A stretch of 64,000 nt of DNA, taken from Bombyx mori (Eukaryota > Arthropoda > Insecta > Lepidoptera > Bombycidae). The notes under the pieces are model-generated. The model was not told the DNA's origin, ran no database searches, and saw only the letters and a list, made by a program, of their open reading frames with translations. Location: NCBI RefSeq assembly GCF_030269925.1, contig NC_085130.1:7266501-7330500 (forward strand), written 5' to 3'. The position numbers were made by a program, and so were the translations under genes. This document shows positions 1 through 10,990 of the stretch, one piece after another (the stretch's first letter is position 1; each line of letters starts with the position of its first letter).

Positions 1-166
1 CTCATTCTTAACTTTTGTGGAACTTCCTTCTATTGTTTTTGAATTGTTTTCTCGTCAATATTGAACCTATTCTATTTCGTGGAACTAAATAACGTTGTTA
101 TTGTATCGCATTCTTTCCGAATGGACACGTGCGCCTGTGTACCGTCCTGTTTGTCGGACTTGGTGT

Positions 167-275
167 GGTGGGTGGCGCATTTACGTTGTAGATGTCTATG
201 GGCTCCAGTAACCACTTAACATCAGGTGGGCTGTGAGCTCGTCCATCCATCTAAGCAATAAAAAAATAAAAAAAA
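167..275 (+). repeat. Bm1 SINE, 3' fragment
   Basis: Matches the last ~100 bp of the Bm1 copies elsewhere in the window (GTGGGTGGCGCATTTACG through CATCTAAGCAATAAAA) and ends in an A-rich tail, so the sense strand is plus. The 5' part is absent. Confidence 0.85.
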
Positions 276-744
276 CTTACTCAGTTTATCGCTAATAAAT
301 TGGGAAGGAAAGTTCTGTTCTGCATCATGTCAAAACGGAAAATTAAAGTACTGTCATTAAGTGAATAGTGAATGCGTTTGAATCCGGAAAATCGCGAAAT
401 GAAATTCAGAGGGAGCATTAGCGAGAAACTCGGGTTAGTGAGAAACCTCTATAAGCGAGAATGAGATTGTGCTCCCTTGAACTCTCGCCTATCCAGGTTT
501 GACTGTATAAGGTTATTGAGGCAACATTCGCATTGACTAAACGGTGTGGTTATTGGATCAGAAATTAGCAAGAATGCGTTGCGGACTCTTTTGGACTGCA
601 CGTGTGCCTAATTCCTTGGCATTGAATTTTCCCTCATTGTTTCCACAATGGGGGGACATTCCCCATTTGAGGGGAATTGAGGGTCCATATGCGGAAAAAA
701 AGGGGATGACATTCAAAGGGGAAACTATAACTATACCTAAATAA
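276..744. other. Unassigned intergenic DNA
   Basis: No exon-like coding signal and no repeat recognisable from the other copies in the window. An open frame of 66 codons at 544-744 has no recognisable domain and is probably chance. Confidence 0.4.
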
Positions 745-880
745 AAACTGAGACCTTAGAACTCATATCTCAAGGTGGGTGGCGGCATTTACGTTATAGA
801 TGTCTATGGGTTCTGCTAACCATTTAACACCAGGCGGTGGGCCGTGACGTCGTCTACTAATCTAAGCCATAAAAAAAAAA
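745..880 (+). repeat. Bm1 SINE, 3' fragment
   Basis: Starts near CTGAGACCTTAGAACTCA, runs through the GTGGGTGGCGGCATTTACG block and ends in poly-A after CTAAGCCATAAAA. Several substitutions relative to other copies suggest an older insertion. Confidence 0.8.
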
Positions 881-1258
881 TGGAAGTCGTTAACATTAAA
901 AAGAAAAAAGCCATTAATTTAACGATAATTTTCGTGTAATTAAGAACCATTATACCTAATTTCTAAATTGTCTCGTTGTTGTGTGCGTAATTGTGTCCGA
1001 TCGCCTATTACAGGCTTATTCGACCATTTAGGACAGTATAAGTAATACGCGCGATAAAATCGGCTCGTTAAAATAATTAGTTTCTTTTAATGTAACGTCC
1101 CATTAACATTAGATCGATCATTTGTTTAGCATTTGGTTTTTCCCGGGCACACTATGGTTGAATACCATTAAGGGGTAATTTCTTATCATAGAGAATATAA
1201 TACAGGATTCTTGTTGGTTTAGAGAAGCTATGTCGAGAAATTCCAACGATGCTGATTT
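881..1258. other. Unassigned intergenic DNA
   Basis: AT-rich sequence. I see no gene or repeat in it. Confidence 0.4.
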
Positions 1259-1451
1259 AGCCCACTGAGTTTCTCGCCGGGTCTTCACAGTGGGTCGCGA
1301 TTCCGATCCGGTGGTAGATTCAGCGAAGCACTGTTCTTGGTAGGGCTAGTGTTAGCAAATTCTCTCAGGTTGAGCCCGTGAGCTCGCCTACCCGTCCGAA
1401 CGTAACTGGAATAGCCTCTTGGGCCACCAGCTAATATGTAGGGGGAAAAAG
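1259..1451 (+). repeat. Non-LTR retrotransposon tail A, hairpin-truncated
   Basis: Begins at CCCACTGAGTTTCTCGCC, the 5' arm of the tail-A hairpin, and continues through the gatccggtggtagatt, gttagcaaat and gagctcgcctac blocks to GTAGGGGGAAAAA. The sense strand ends in poly-A. This is the GTCC variant of the 3' end (acccgtccgaacgtaactggaatag). Confidence 0.8.
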
Positions 1452-1625
1452 ATAGTCTTTTATATTTGTTGCAAAAAATATGCAACAATAATCTGGGAAG
1501 CTATAAAAACGTATGGGGCAAAGTGAACCCTAAATTGTTTTCTAATCATGTCGAAGAGCGGAGATGTCCATGGCAGGCCATATACTAATTTTGTTATAGT
1601 AAATATAACCGAAGATGTTAACAAC

Positions 1626-1791
1626 TTTTTTCTCTGTCTGATCGCTGGAAACCTCTAGAGACTATTTCAGCTAAGCACGGTTCCGTAGACGAGCTCAAGC
1701 GGTTCAACCTGAGAGAACTTGCTAACGCCGGCTCTAGCAAGTGCAATGCTTAGTTGAATCTATCACTAGATCGGAATTTTGACCCACTGAG
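1626..1791 (-). repeat. Non-LTR retrotransposon tail A, diverged
   Basis: The poly-T/pyrimidine start at 1626 is the reverse of the 3' poly-A end. The gctaacgc, ctagcaag and gaatctatcac blocks are recognisable but mutated. It is truncated at the CCCACTGAGA arm of the hairpin. Confidence 0.6.
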
Positions 1792-1803
1792 AATAAGTGA
1801 ATA

Positions 1804-2251
1804 CTAGGGGTCCCGCAGTAGTCGAAATTCGACTATAATTAATTGTAATTATAAGTTTGAACAATATTAAGGTTCTATTGTCAAAGACTATTATACTTCT
1901 TCTATATTTACAGATTTCGACTACACTATAGACAAATAATATTAAAGATAAACAATATTATCCTATTCTCAATTTGACCACAGACTTTAAGCAATAACCA
2001 CATTAATGTGAAAATAAACAAAGGGTATTGAAATGCGTGTGTGTGTGTGTATGTCAAATACATGGTAGTGTGTGTAATGTTTTTTTATTGATTTAATGTA
2101 CTATTAGGGAATGCATAATTTAAAAAATATATTAGCATTCTGCACTTCTTCTCTATATTATCTGTAACTGTGGAAAATTTCATACTCCTCCGTCCGCGCA
2201 ATATTCGTAAAAAGGGGTACAAAGTTTTTGCTTCACGTATTAATATATAGA
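1804..2251 (-). mobile_element. Helitron A, non-autonomous
   Basis: On the minus strand it starts TCTATATATTAATACGTG and ends CTAG, inserted between A and T, as Helitrons do. The AGTCGAAATTCGACT palindrome lies just inside the 3' end. It is 448 bp with no replicase ORF. Near-identical copies lie at 21224, 47946 and 63420. Confidence 0.75.
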
Positions 2252-2357
2252 TAATTTGCACATTTGCTAGGACGTCTTTCGGGTGCCGCAAGCAGACACT
2301 GTCTGTTTTCATTGTGAAGTTTTACATTATGTCCGTCTATGTCTATACTATCCACTC

Positions 2358-2524
2358 TCATTTGCGAAGTAGCTGCTCTTGAGTTGTTAGGTGTCTTTTG
2401 GAGGTGCTCGGGTAGCTGTTAGCAAATCCCACATCTCCTAGCTGAGCCTTTCCCCGCCTACCTGTCCTGGTGAAACAGGAAAGGCCAACGGGCCATTAGT
2501 AATCCCTCAATCTTAAAAAAAAAA
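2358..2524 (+). repeat. Non-LTR retrotransposon tail B
   Basis: Matches the 3' part of tail B (gctgctcttgagttgttagg, agctgttagcaaatccca, ctgtcctggtgaaac) and ends CTCAATCTT plus poly-A. The upstream hairpin core is missing from this copy. Confidence 0.75.
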
Positions 2525-2933
2525 CTATCCACTTATAACACTAACTAAATCTGGTGAAGTTCGAAGAGGTCAATTATAATGAATTCTTCATTATGCTGCT
2601 ATGAAAATTTTAGCATTCAATCTATAATAACGCCAAAAAATTTAACAAGAACGCAAAAAATGTATTTCCAAGAATGAATTCGTCGTATATTCGTGGAGGA
2701 AAATTGAAAAGTTTGAGAAACACACAATATGGTCGGTATGCCAATTATACTGCAATGCGCGATATGAAATCAATGTATTTATTGGCTAGACGTCGGGTCT
2801 TGTTCTAGAAGTTTCATAATCAATAAAAAGCGTCTTGAGATTTGAGTTTCTTTTAAACGATTTTTGTTTTTTTTTTTGTGAACCCAAATATTATAACTGT
2901 GCCTTTTTATTTACTTATTTATTTATTTTCTGG

Positions 2934-3250
2934 CTATTTCAGCCGTGAAGCAGTAATGCGTCTCGGTTTGAAGACTGGGGCAGCCGTTGTAACTATATGA
3001 GATCTTAGAACTTATATCTCAGGTAGGTGGCGGCATTTACATTGTAGATGTCTATCATCATCATCATCATCATTTCAGCCTATCGCCGTCCACTGCTGAA
3101 CATAGGCCTCTCCAATAGATTTCCAGTGCGACCGGTCCATTGCCACCTGCATCCAACGAGACCCAGATGTCTATGGGCTCCGCTAATTATTTAATACCAG
3201 GTAGTCCGTGAGCTCGTCCACCCATCTAAACAGTTAAAAATAAAAAATAT
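2934..3250 (+). repeat. Bm1 SINE interrupted by a LINE insertion
   Basis: Bm1 from CTATTTCAGCCGTGAAGC to its A-rich tail, split at 3056-3164 by a minus-strand RTE-like fragment. The Bm1 sequence AGATGTCTAT is present on both sides of the insert (3046-3055 and 3165-3174) as a target-site duplication. Confidence 0.85.
3056..3164 (-). mobile_element. RTE-like LINE 3' end nested in Bm1
   Basis: This 109-bp insert is flanked by a perfect 10-bp duplication. Read on the minus strand it encodes the very end of a LINE polymerase ORF (WMQVAMDRSHWKSIGEAY, then VQQWTAIG and a stop), followed directly by an (ATG)n tail. Short ORF-proximal microsatellite tails are typical of RTE-clade LINEs. It is 5'-truncated. 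Confidence 0.8.
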
Positions 3251-3540
3251 AAATTTTTGTTGCACTCAGTTCTTTACCGAAGACAATAGACACAAAACCG
3301 AGAACTTAAGTTGATTGTTTTCTAAATACCTTCTGCAAGTTATTTGGAGAGTGAAAGCAAAATATGGGTTCAACAGAGCTTTTGTATAACAATACGATGT
3401 TCGGAAGGCATTCTAATGATAACAAAAATAATTCATTCGTTTTTCGGAACCTTTGTAGTAAAGGCGTTGCGTTTCAAGGTTCTTGCTACAGTAAAACGCG
3501 GTAAGGATTTATAACAACCTTGCCTTTGTGTTCGTCATTT

Positions 3541-3816
3541 GAGTCGACTAGTATCAAAGCCGGCAATGTGACTTTTGGACAATTATTGGTAAATCAGAAA
3601 AACGAATTATTGACTTTGTATTCCATTGGCAGCCACAAAACTCTTCTGAACGACATCTTAGATAAATAACAGGTTAAGTATTAACCTTTATTTAATGCAG
3701 GTTTTGAACCGTATTCTTTGAAGGAGACGATTATATTCAAATCAATCTGTATTGACATATCAATAACATTTTTTTGTTCAAATGCACAGATTGCCACCTT
3801 TGATAATAGACAACTC
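3541..3816 (+). mobile_element. 276-bp TIR element (MITE), copy 1
   Basis: Imperfect terminal inverted repeats of about 37 bp begin GAGTCG and contain TATCAAAG. The element is flanked by the 4-bp duplication ATTT (3537-3540 and 3817-3820). It has the same length and internal sequence as the copies at 38830 and 56398. The plus strand carries an open frame running from the TIR to a stop (AGNVTFGQLLVNQKNELL ... DILDK). Confidence 0.85.
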
Positions 3817-4083
3817 ATTTAGTGTAGTGTTATAGAATACGCTATTTCAATTGTAGGTACGCTAAATGCATCAGTTTCGTGAGTTCTGATTGTAATTGTA
3901 ATATAGCTCGAAAGAGTTTCAGGGGTTCCACCACGTTTCGACTAGACTTAAATCTCGCGCGTCAGTTCGATTTTGATTGCTTAGCTAATAATGCCGCGCT
4001 AATATGTCGCAGTGGCTCTCAACTAAAGTGTCGCGACATATTCGGTGTGTCGCAACCCCCTGTTGAGCATATCGCTCGATATA

Positions 4084-4177
4084 CATCATCATCATCAGTC
4101 TATAGCAATCCAATGCTGGACATAGGTCTCTAATTGCACGCCATCAAGCACGATCCTCGGCTTTTCTCATCCAGCTC
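4084..4177 (-). mobile_element. RTE-like LINE 3' fragment
   Basis: The (CATCAT) start and the ctggacataggtctct block are the reverse complement of an RTE-like LINE 3' end with an (ATG)n tail, related to 3056-3164. It is interrupted by the tail-A insertion at 4185; flank after 4379 probably continues it for a short distance. Confidence 0.6.
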
Positions 4178-4184
4178 CTACTGG

Positions 4185-4372
4185 ATTTTTTTCCTACCTA
4201 TTCTAGTAACAAGGGGTTATTCTAGATTCGCCGAGCTTGTAGGTGAGCTCACAGGGTTCAAACCTGACGACGTTGCTAACACGAACCCTAGCAAAAGCCG
4301 TGCTTCACAGAATCTACTACCGAATCGGAAACGCGAACCACTGAGAAGATCCGGCTAGAAACTCAGTGGACT
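4185..4372 (-). repeat. Tail A insertion with target duplication
   Basis: Poly-T start (reverse of the 3' poly-A). The sense strand starts at the CCACTGAG hairpin arm. The 7-bp sequence CTACTGG flanks both ends (4178-4184, 4373-4379), so the 188-bp unit inserted already truncated at the hairpin. Confidence 0.85.
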
Positions 4373-4720
4373 CTACTGGCAACCCTGCACTGCACGATAT
4401 ACAAACACGATATATTTAACTAAGGTGATCAGGAAAATTGCAACTCTGGTGTACATGCATATAAATGCAACTGTTTACTAGATGTTAAATGTTTGTACAT
4501 TTACGTTCTACGTTCAATGGAATAATTATATAACAAAAATGTACCTACACATACACACTTTCAAAGAGATTTATATAGAGATATAGAGTATGTTAGTAAA
4601 GCTAAGTTAAAAGGTTGAGATCCGCTGATGTAGCGTATCGTATATCTGTTAATAGACATATGTCTCACAAAACGCTTAGAAGATACGTTCATTAAGCAGT
4701 GGCTTGGCTGTGTTACTTAG

Positions 4721-4894
4721 CCCACTGAGTTTCTCGCCGGATCTCCTCAGTGGGTTGCGATTCTGATCCGGTGGTAGATTCTGCGGATCACTGCTCTTGG
4801 CAGAGCTATTGCTAGCAAATCCTCTCAGGTTGAGCCCGTGAGCTCACCTACCAGTCCGGGCATAGCTGGAACAGTGAATAGGTAGGGAAAAAAA
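4721..4894 (+). repeat. Tail A, hairpin-truncated
   Basis: Starts at the CCCACTGAG arm (4721-4729), which pairs with CTCAGTGGG (4746-4754), and ends in GGTAGGGAAAAAAA. It has the GTCCGGGCATAGCTGG 3' variant, like 1259-1451. Confidence 0.85.
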
Positions 4895-5129
4895 TTGGCT
4901 GTGTGTCAGAGTTTGCTTATGTCCGATAGGAAAGCAATAAATACTTTTTTTTTAGATGTTTGTAGTGACAAAAGAGAACTTTGTAATGTTTGTCTCTACT
5001 GATAAATAAGCAAATTTATCTTCCGCAGTATAGTTGGGTAAATGAAGATATGTTATATTGAGTTGAAAGTATAAGCATTTGATAATTTACTTTTAAATTT
5101 TTTTTATAACCTTGTACGCACACAGATAG

Positions 5130-5465
5130 TTTTTTTTAGGATTGAAGTATTACTAGTGGCCCGGAGGCCTTTCCGGTTTCACCAGGACAGGTGGGCGAGC
5201 AAAGGCTGAGCCAGGAGGGGTGGGATTTGCTATCAGCTGCCCAAGCGCATCCGAAAGAGACCTAACAACTCAAGAGCAGCTGATTCGCGAATGAATCTAC
5301 TACCAGATCGGAATAGCGGCCCGCTGAGAAGATCCAGCGAGAAATTCAGCGGGCTGATGCATGTATTAGGTTGCACGTCGAACTCTTTTTCGAGTTCGAC
5401 GAGTACGGCTACCAGGGTCCGTAAGTCTGTCTCTAGTGTTAGATCTGAAGGCGTCTAATGCAAAG
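5130..5465 (-). repeat. Tail B, long copy
   Basis: Starts with poly-T and GGATTGAAGTATTAC on the plus strand. It carries the complete tail-B sequence, the core hairpin with CCCGCTGAG/TTCAGCGGG arms (5320-5328, 5345-5353), and about 110 bp upstream of it including an AACTC(N)GAGTT inverted repeat near 5380-5400. Confidence 0.8.
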
Positions 5466-5518
5466 AGAGATAGATGGTTTGTAGTGGCCATTGTTCGCGG
5501 ACTTCAGCAATGATAGGT

Positions 5519-5724
5519 TTTTTTTGTCTAGCTAACTACCAATAGCCTTGAGGGGCTATTCTGGTTTCAACTTGATTGGGGGGCGAGCTAACCGGGCTCA
5601 GCCTGAGAGACGTTGCTGACATCTGCCTTGGCGAGAGTAGTGCTTTGTAGAATCAACCACCGGAATCGAAATCGCATCCCCTCGAGAAGATTCGGCGAGA
5701 AATCCGGATGGGTGAGTACTAGGG
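5519..5724 (-). repeat. Tail A, diverged copy
   Basis: Poly-T followed by the tail-A blocks (gccttgaggggctattc, gttgctgacat, ccaccggaatcgaaatcgc) with many substitutions. It ends at the degenerate hairpin near 5700. Confidence 0.65.
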
Positions 5725-5875
5725 GCACACAGTGGACTCCTGCCTTTGTTAGGTTCTCATATGAATTGCAGTAGGTTACGGCTTGGCCGTGCCTTTACCG
5801 TTGCCGATGTCCATTAGCTACTATGACCACTGTACCGTGAAACAAGGATTATATCAGAGTTTTGCTAATACCATC

Positions 5876-6190
5876 ATTCTCCTGCCTTTCTCCCAGTCAC
5901 CTGGGGTCGGCGCAACATGCTTTCTCCTTCCATACTCTTCTATCATGTACCATTTCTTCGCTCACCCCCTCTTACACATATCGTATTTCACACAATCTAT
6001 CCATTTTTTCTTCGGTTTACCTCTTCCTCTAAAGCTATTCCTCTATATATTCATAGTTAAAACTCTCTTACCAATCTCATTGTTATTTCGTCTCATCACA
6101 TGTCCATACCATCCCAAACGCGCACTTCTCAACTTTTCTGTCACAGGTGCCACTTTCAGACTTCCTCTAACATATTCATTCCTTATTCTA
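5876..6190 (-). mobile_element. LINE polymerase C-terminal fragment
   Basis: The minus-strand translation has the WYGHVMRR motif followed by a G-rich G(R/K)PKKKW segment. This is the common C-terminus of endonuclease/reverse-transcriptase LINE proteins, in more than one frame. It is related to the plus-strand copy at 57190. Frameshifts and stops show a dead copy. Confidence 0.65.
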
Positions 6191-6669
6191 TTTTGCTAAT
6201 ACCAAACTATAGTATTGAATAGTAGTTAATTTATTGAATCCCTCGTTAAAAATTATGATTATGATTGCCACCGATAATGTTAATTATAACATTTGTGTAT
6301 TGTTAAAGGCCAAACTGCCAAAACGCGGAAGCGCGCCGACCTTCGTGCTCCACTAAAAATCACGTCTTGCGAAGGCTCGTGGTGTAGCGCTGGCCTTGCT
6401 GATAATAAAACATATCTGAAATAGATAAGGGAACATGTTTTGAATAAAATTACTAGAAAGCTATATTTTTTTAATAATTTAGCTTCACGACTGAAGTTTT
6501 TGGATAAGACCATCCCGTTCCGTGGATGTTGGAATTAACAATAATAATAAATACCAATCAAAAGGGAAACGGGTGTGGCTGAAAATCAGCGCTGTTCGAT
6601 TTATAGACTTTGAACAGCATTAGCATTTATTTAGCGTAAAAGGCAATGAATGATTTCATTATTATTATT

Positions 6670-7080
6670 ATTTATATTTTTAAATAACTCGGAACAAATC
6701 ACGCACGGTTATCCGGCCCCAAATTAGCATTCCCTGTGTTATGGGTACAAGAGACTGACATACTAATATACGTTTAAATATCTCTTCACTAGATTGGTAC
6801 GCCGCGCGTAGTTCGTTTCCAAATGATTCTTGTCCACCTGATGCTTGTCCGGAAGAGATCGCTCTTAGCGATAAGACCGCCAATTGTACTTTTTTGTATT
6901 TAATGTATCGCACTGTTTGTTTGTTTTTTGGTGTACAATAAAGAATACTCTCTCTCTCTCTCTTTCTCTCTCTACGTATTATTAGATAGATATTTAACGT
7001 TCAGATAAAGAGCAAACAAAATGTTCATCACATAATCTTGGCCCCATGTGGGATTCGAAGCCACGACGGCGGTAGTATTC
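6670..7080 (-). repeat. tRNA-derived SINE (second family), interrupted
   Basis: Shares ctcggaacaaatcacgcac, ttccctgtgttatg and agagcaaacaaaa blocks with the copy at 21005. It ends in a tRNA B-box-like sequence (minus strand, near 7044-7062). It is split by the insert at 6783-6974. Confidence 0.65.
6783..6974 (+). mobile_element. Nested LINE-type 3' tail with (CT)n end
   Basis: This segment is absent from the homologous SINE at 21005. It contains GATAAGACCGCCAATTGTAC, then AATAAAGAA at 6938-6946 and a CT-rich microsatellite (6949-6974). It looks like the 3' untranslated end of a non-LTR element inserted into the SINE. The family is not certain. Confidence 0.5.
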
Positions 7081-7176
7081 TTTGAGTTATATACTAGAGA
7101 ACTGTGATCGCCGATCGGGGCTTACTGGCAAGGCGAGTTGAACGCCCGCACGAGACGCAGTAGTCAGGTGTTCAAT

Positions 7177-7320
7177 GTGCTTAGTGCGAGTTTTTTAATT
7201 CAAATTTGTATGGAGATGGAACGTTTGCTTAAGTTTACCGGTAGGGGCGCTGTTCCAACTGCATACAAATTTGAGTTAACTTTTACGCTATCGACAACGT
7301 TAAAAACTCGCACTAAGCAC
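7177..7320. mobile_element. Foldback element G, copy 1
   Basis: Termini GTGCTTAGTGCGAG and CTCGCACTAAGCAC are inverted repeats, with TCAAATTTGTATGGA inside. The left arm is internally deleted relative to 14068-14236. The internal block gcgctgttccaactgcatac is shared with 20434-20805. Confidence 0.75.
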
Positions 7321-7344
7321 GGTTCGAAGGGGAGACCGTCATAA

Positions 7345-8224
7345 CACAATACAATAGAGACATCGAGTTACGTCCGCGAGAATGACGGTATTCGCATTGT
7401 CGTGTCTATGGTAACATAACACTCGTCGAGTGGTCAGTTCGTGGCCTGAAACAAAAAAAAATGCGCTATTTCAACCATAGATGATTCAGCTTATCAAAGG
7501 ACTATCCATATTAGCCTTGCGCCCGCTACCCCAAAACTCTTTCACTTTTCTGAATAAATAAATGGCTGTGATAAACTCATATTGTGCGACTTATAAGAAA
7601 ATGGTAACGGTTCCGTCAAATGTTTGCGTATAACCGTTTATTTATTATTTAAAATGAAACTTTAAACATAATATTACGTCTGTTTTAATCGAATGTGATT
7701 ACAAACAATACATTTTATTTTAACATATCAACACGCAGCCAATCGACGTTGAATCTGAAAAGTATAGCCATCCGAATGTATTGCTATCTCGTTCGACACG
7801 ATAAGCGATAGCTCTGTCTCTTTTTATTTACGTCCAACAAACGGTGATTCCACAGTACACGCGTAAATTACAGATGTTACAATGAAACATTATTTTGTGT
7901 AATTTTTTCATTACATTTTGTTAATTGTTATTGATAGATCGTCACACCTACGACAACTTGTATTTACCCTTAGGAAATAAAGTAAACATAACGCCGTGAT
8001 TGGAACCAAGATGGTTATCTGAGAGGGAGAGGTCTAAGTCCTGCAGTGAGCATCTGTGGTTTTATGAATCGGCACTATCCATCCAATAATAACAATACTT
8101 GAAAACGCACTCCTCGAGTGAAACGAATCTCGAAAAATATGTAATAAGGAATGGCTTTCAATAATGAAAGGCTTTCCATGCCTTTGCCATGAAATCCATC
8201 ATATTCAGTCATAAATATTACATA
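7345..8224. other. Unassigned intergenic DNA
   Basis: AT-rich with no recognisable exon or repeat. The part nearest the gene could hold regulatory sequence, but nothing specific was seen. Confidence 0.4.
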
Positions 8225-8580
8225 CCCTATCCTGCGGACCGAATAGACCGAACAGTCGACGTCACCCTAAACACTTCGTTTCGGATCTTCCCGATCCATT
8301 AACTGTGCTTTTAGATATCTCAAGCACCGGTCACTGTTCTCGTCGAACTCTTCGATTGCGACGAAGCGTTCTGCGAGTAAATTAACCCACAGACACAGCT
8401 CACTGATTTTCTCGGCAGACCTTCTCTCTCAGTCGATCGCGTTTCCGAACCCGTGGTAGATACTGCGAAGTCCTGCTCTTGCTAGGGCTAGCAACGTTCA
8501 CAGGTTAGAGCCCCGGGAGCTTACCTACTCGCCCGGTGAATCTAATATGACCCCTTGAGGTCACTAGAATAGGAAAAAAC
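8225..8580 (+). repeat. Tail A, extended copy
   Basis: Carries about 175 bp upstream of the hairpin (gatcttcccgatccattaac, caccggtcactgttctcg, gcgacgaag) as well as the 3' end, with AATAGGAAAAAA at the end. The hairpin arms are degenerate. It shows that tail A belongs to a longer element. Confidence 0.75.
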
Positions 8581-8789
8581 ACCACAACAACAACATCCAT
8601 TATTCAGAAAGTCCTTAAAACTTCATTTTTATCACTAAGAACTAATTCTTGACTGTCTTAAAAATGTGGCAATGGTTTCATCATATTTCACCTCAATCAC
8701 ATTTCTTTCATTTTGCCGCTACGACAGAATGTCCCAGAAGGATAGACCGACAATAATTCTATACATTTTTCTTTATTTTGTATATACTA

Positions 8790-9564
8790 TGTGACCTCGT
8801 AAACCGAGGAGCTAGGGGGGAAGGAGCGCGGCGCGGTCTCACGTCGTCGCATGGTTTCTATTTTGCGTTTCTCCATTTCAGTTAGTCCAGCGCGTTGAGA
8901 GAGCTGACGTCTCATCCGCGCTCGCGTATTTTAATTTGTTTGCTAAATAGTGTATTTTTATTACCGTTAGACTGTTGAGTGTGTTAATTTATTTTTCATA
9001 ATTAAAGAACGAAACGTGTATTGTGGTAAATTGGATTGCAACATAGCCGTAGTAAATATTTGGCAACATTTGGCATTTGTATGGTACCCAAACCCGAATG
9101 TTAATGGTTCAGTGACCCCGAACGAATAGATAACAAGTGTATGTGGTCAAAAATAACGATAAAAACAAAGAAGAAAGAGTGGCAGATTGACGTTCCAGCT
9201 GCGTGAAGTAGTAGCTAGTGAAATTTTCGACGACCAATTCAAGTTTCCCATTAATGTTGAAACAGCTGACCGCTACGTTGAATCATTTTTATTCTGACGG
9301 GTTATACCGCTAGGCGACGCCATCTGCAACTTCACTTCGACGTGAAGTTGACGCAGATTACGGCCGCACTCGCGAAATGTTGTACGTGTCGCTCGTACTT
9401 TCGCCAAAAGAATAGTTAAAATATCACTTATAGTAATTTTCGCCGTTGTTCACGCAGCTGCAACTAGACTAGCGTGTCGGTCGGACTGTGAACTGTGTGT
9501 TACATGTGAATCGTGAATGGGCAGTTGAGTGGAAGTCTACATGATTCTCGTCGAAGGTTGAGCC
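8790..9564 (+). promoter_or_regulatory. JIL-1: Presumed promoter and 5' leader of JIL-1
   Basis: GC content and CpG density rise just upstream of the first coding exon. An arthropod initiator-like TCAGTT lies at 8879-8884, with a GACGTC motif about 27 bp downstream, close to but not exactly at the DPE spacing. An in-frame TGA at 9559-9561 ends any upstream reading frame before the ATG. The transcription start is inferred, and an upstream non-coding exon is not excluded. Confidence 0.4.
9323..9357 (+). other. Stem-loop in JIL-1 leader region
   Basis: TCTGCAACTTCAC (9323-9335) pairs with GTGAAGTT plus GCAGA (9342-9357, with GAC bulged), around a 6-nt TTCGAC loop. This gives 13 base pairs about 210 bp upstream of the start codon. 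Function is unknown. Confidence 0.5.
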
Positions 9565-10000
9565 ATGGCGTCTGCTGAGATGAGCGTGCCCGACAAGAAG
9601 CCGGAGCACGAGTCGGGTTACTACGAGGGCAGCGACCAGGAAGGTAGCATGGAGTGTGGTTGCCCTTCACCAGTTAGTTCTCGAAATTCTTCGCATTCTA
9701 CGAAGCTGAAGCGTCGGCATAGTGCTCAAAAGCACAAGAAGTTGCCTCCGAAGAAAGTTAGGACTGAACCTCCCGTGAATGGTCATAATGTGGTTAACGG
9801 AGGAAATGTAGACAAAAGTGTTGAGATTGTGGAATGTAGTGCTCCATTGAAGGACATCAGAGAGGAGTCGGCTCCTGTGGCCGGGCCGAGCAAACGTAGC
9901 AGCTCAGTGGAACTGATCGGTGGCACTGTGCCTGCTCCGGCTCGTGACTCCATAGATTGGAATTTGGTTGATGCTAGTAAAATTAGAAAAAGATGTAAAG
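9565..10000 (+). CDS. JIL-1: JIL-1/MSK-type kinase, coding exon 1 (N-terminus)
   Basis: Encodes residues 1-145 plus the first base of codon 146. The ATG has a favourable context (GAGCCATGG) and an in-frame TGA two codons upstream, so this start is well supported. The exon ends AAAG followed by a GTTAGT donor at 10001. The segment is low-complexity: an acidic stretch (about residues 14-30), a Ser-rich patch (35-46), and a basic cluster at about 47-66 (KLKRR...KHKK...PPKKVR) that resembles a bipartite nuclear localisation signal. This suits a chromatin kinase of the JIL-1/MSK family, which phosphorylates histone H3 tails. No domain is recognisable in this exon by itself. Its assignment rests on in-frame splicing to the kinase exon at 20133. 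Confidence 0.85.
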
Positions 10001-10894
10001 GTTAGTTTGTGTTTAATTTTTATGTTGTTGAATACTAATGAACATGAAATTCGGTGTATTTCTAATTTGTATTCGAAACAGTTCTTACCTAGCAATATAG
10101 TTCAAATTAACAGGAATTCTATGAATTCCAAAATTTTATGTGACAATTATCATACCTTTGAATCCAAATATCATCTAGTAAGTTAACTGGATGCTGAGGT
10201 TGGGGACCTTCCCAGAATATGATTTTAACAACCAAATAGAAAATATAAATATTATTATGTAATATGATATTCATGTCACTTTTACAAATACATACATTGA
10301 CTATCAAGTAGTTTAAGTACTTCTGCTTAAAAGTTACAACAAGAAAAGCACTTTTTAAATAATACAAATACTTTCAATTTTTTTATTTATTTAATACAAT
10401 TTCCTAAGGTGCTGACCGAGAAATAAAATGTACTGTTCTGTAAATTTTCATATTCATTTTTCCATTTCACTTATAAACAGATTGGTTTTATCAATTTACA
10501 TTTATGTAAACACTAGACTGACTGAAATAGAAAATGCAAGGTTGTACTATCAGTACAACAAGTAAAAAACGTAAATGAATTAAGTCTTTAGTAATTAATA
10601 TCAATACATCACAAGGAAACGTCTAAAGGGTTTTTTAAATTCGGACAATTTTTTTAATTTCCACCTCGTGTATTTGAATGGTTCTCTATTTTTATTTCAT
10701 TGCAAAATTTAAGCTATTGTAATAAAGGTCAATAGCAGCTTCATATTTTCTATTTTACAGATGTACGGTCATAGTATATATAGAAATCATCATTGTTGAG
10801 TAGCTCTAACCACTACCGGCAGATCCATCTTTGTGAAACAAGATATTTGGCATTAGCAATCTTGTTTTAATTTTTTTTCTTGTTTTTGTGCTGT

Positions 10895-10990
10895 TGTTGT
10901 TGTCCCATGGTACCCTGCTGGTACATAAGGCCTTCACAAGTTGCCTCCACTTCTTTCAATCTAATTTTTTTATTGCCACTTTTTAATTCT
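10895..10990 (-). mobile_element. LINE 3'-end fragment
   Basis: The minus strand encodes WRQLVKALCTSRVPWD, resembling the terminal W..LV.AL segment of RTE-like LINE proteins, followed by an (AAC)n-like tail. Short and degenerate. Confidence 0.45.

Noticed and set aside
631..680. G-rich/CCCC pairing near 647-676
   Set aside because: Short and imperfect; consistent with chance.
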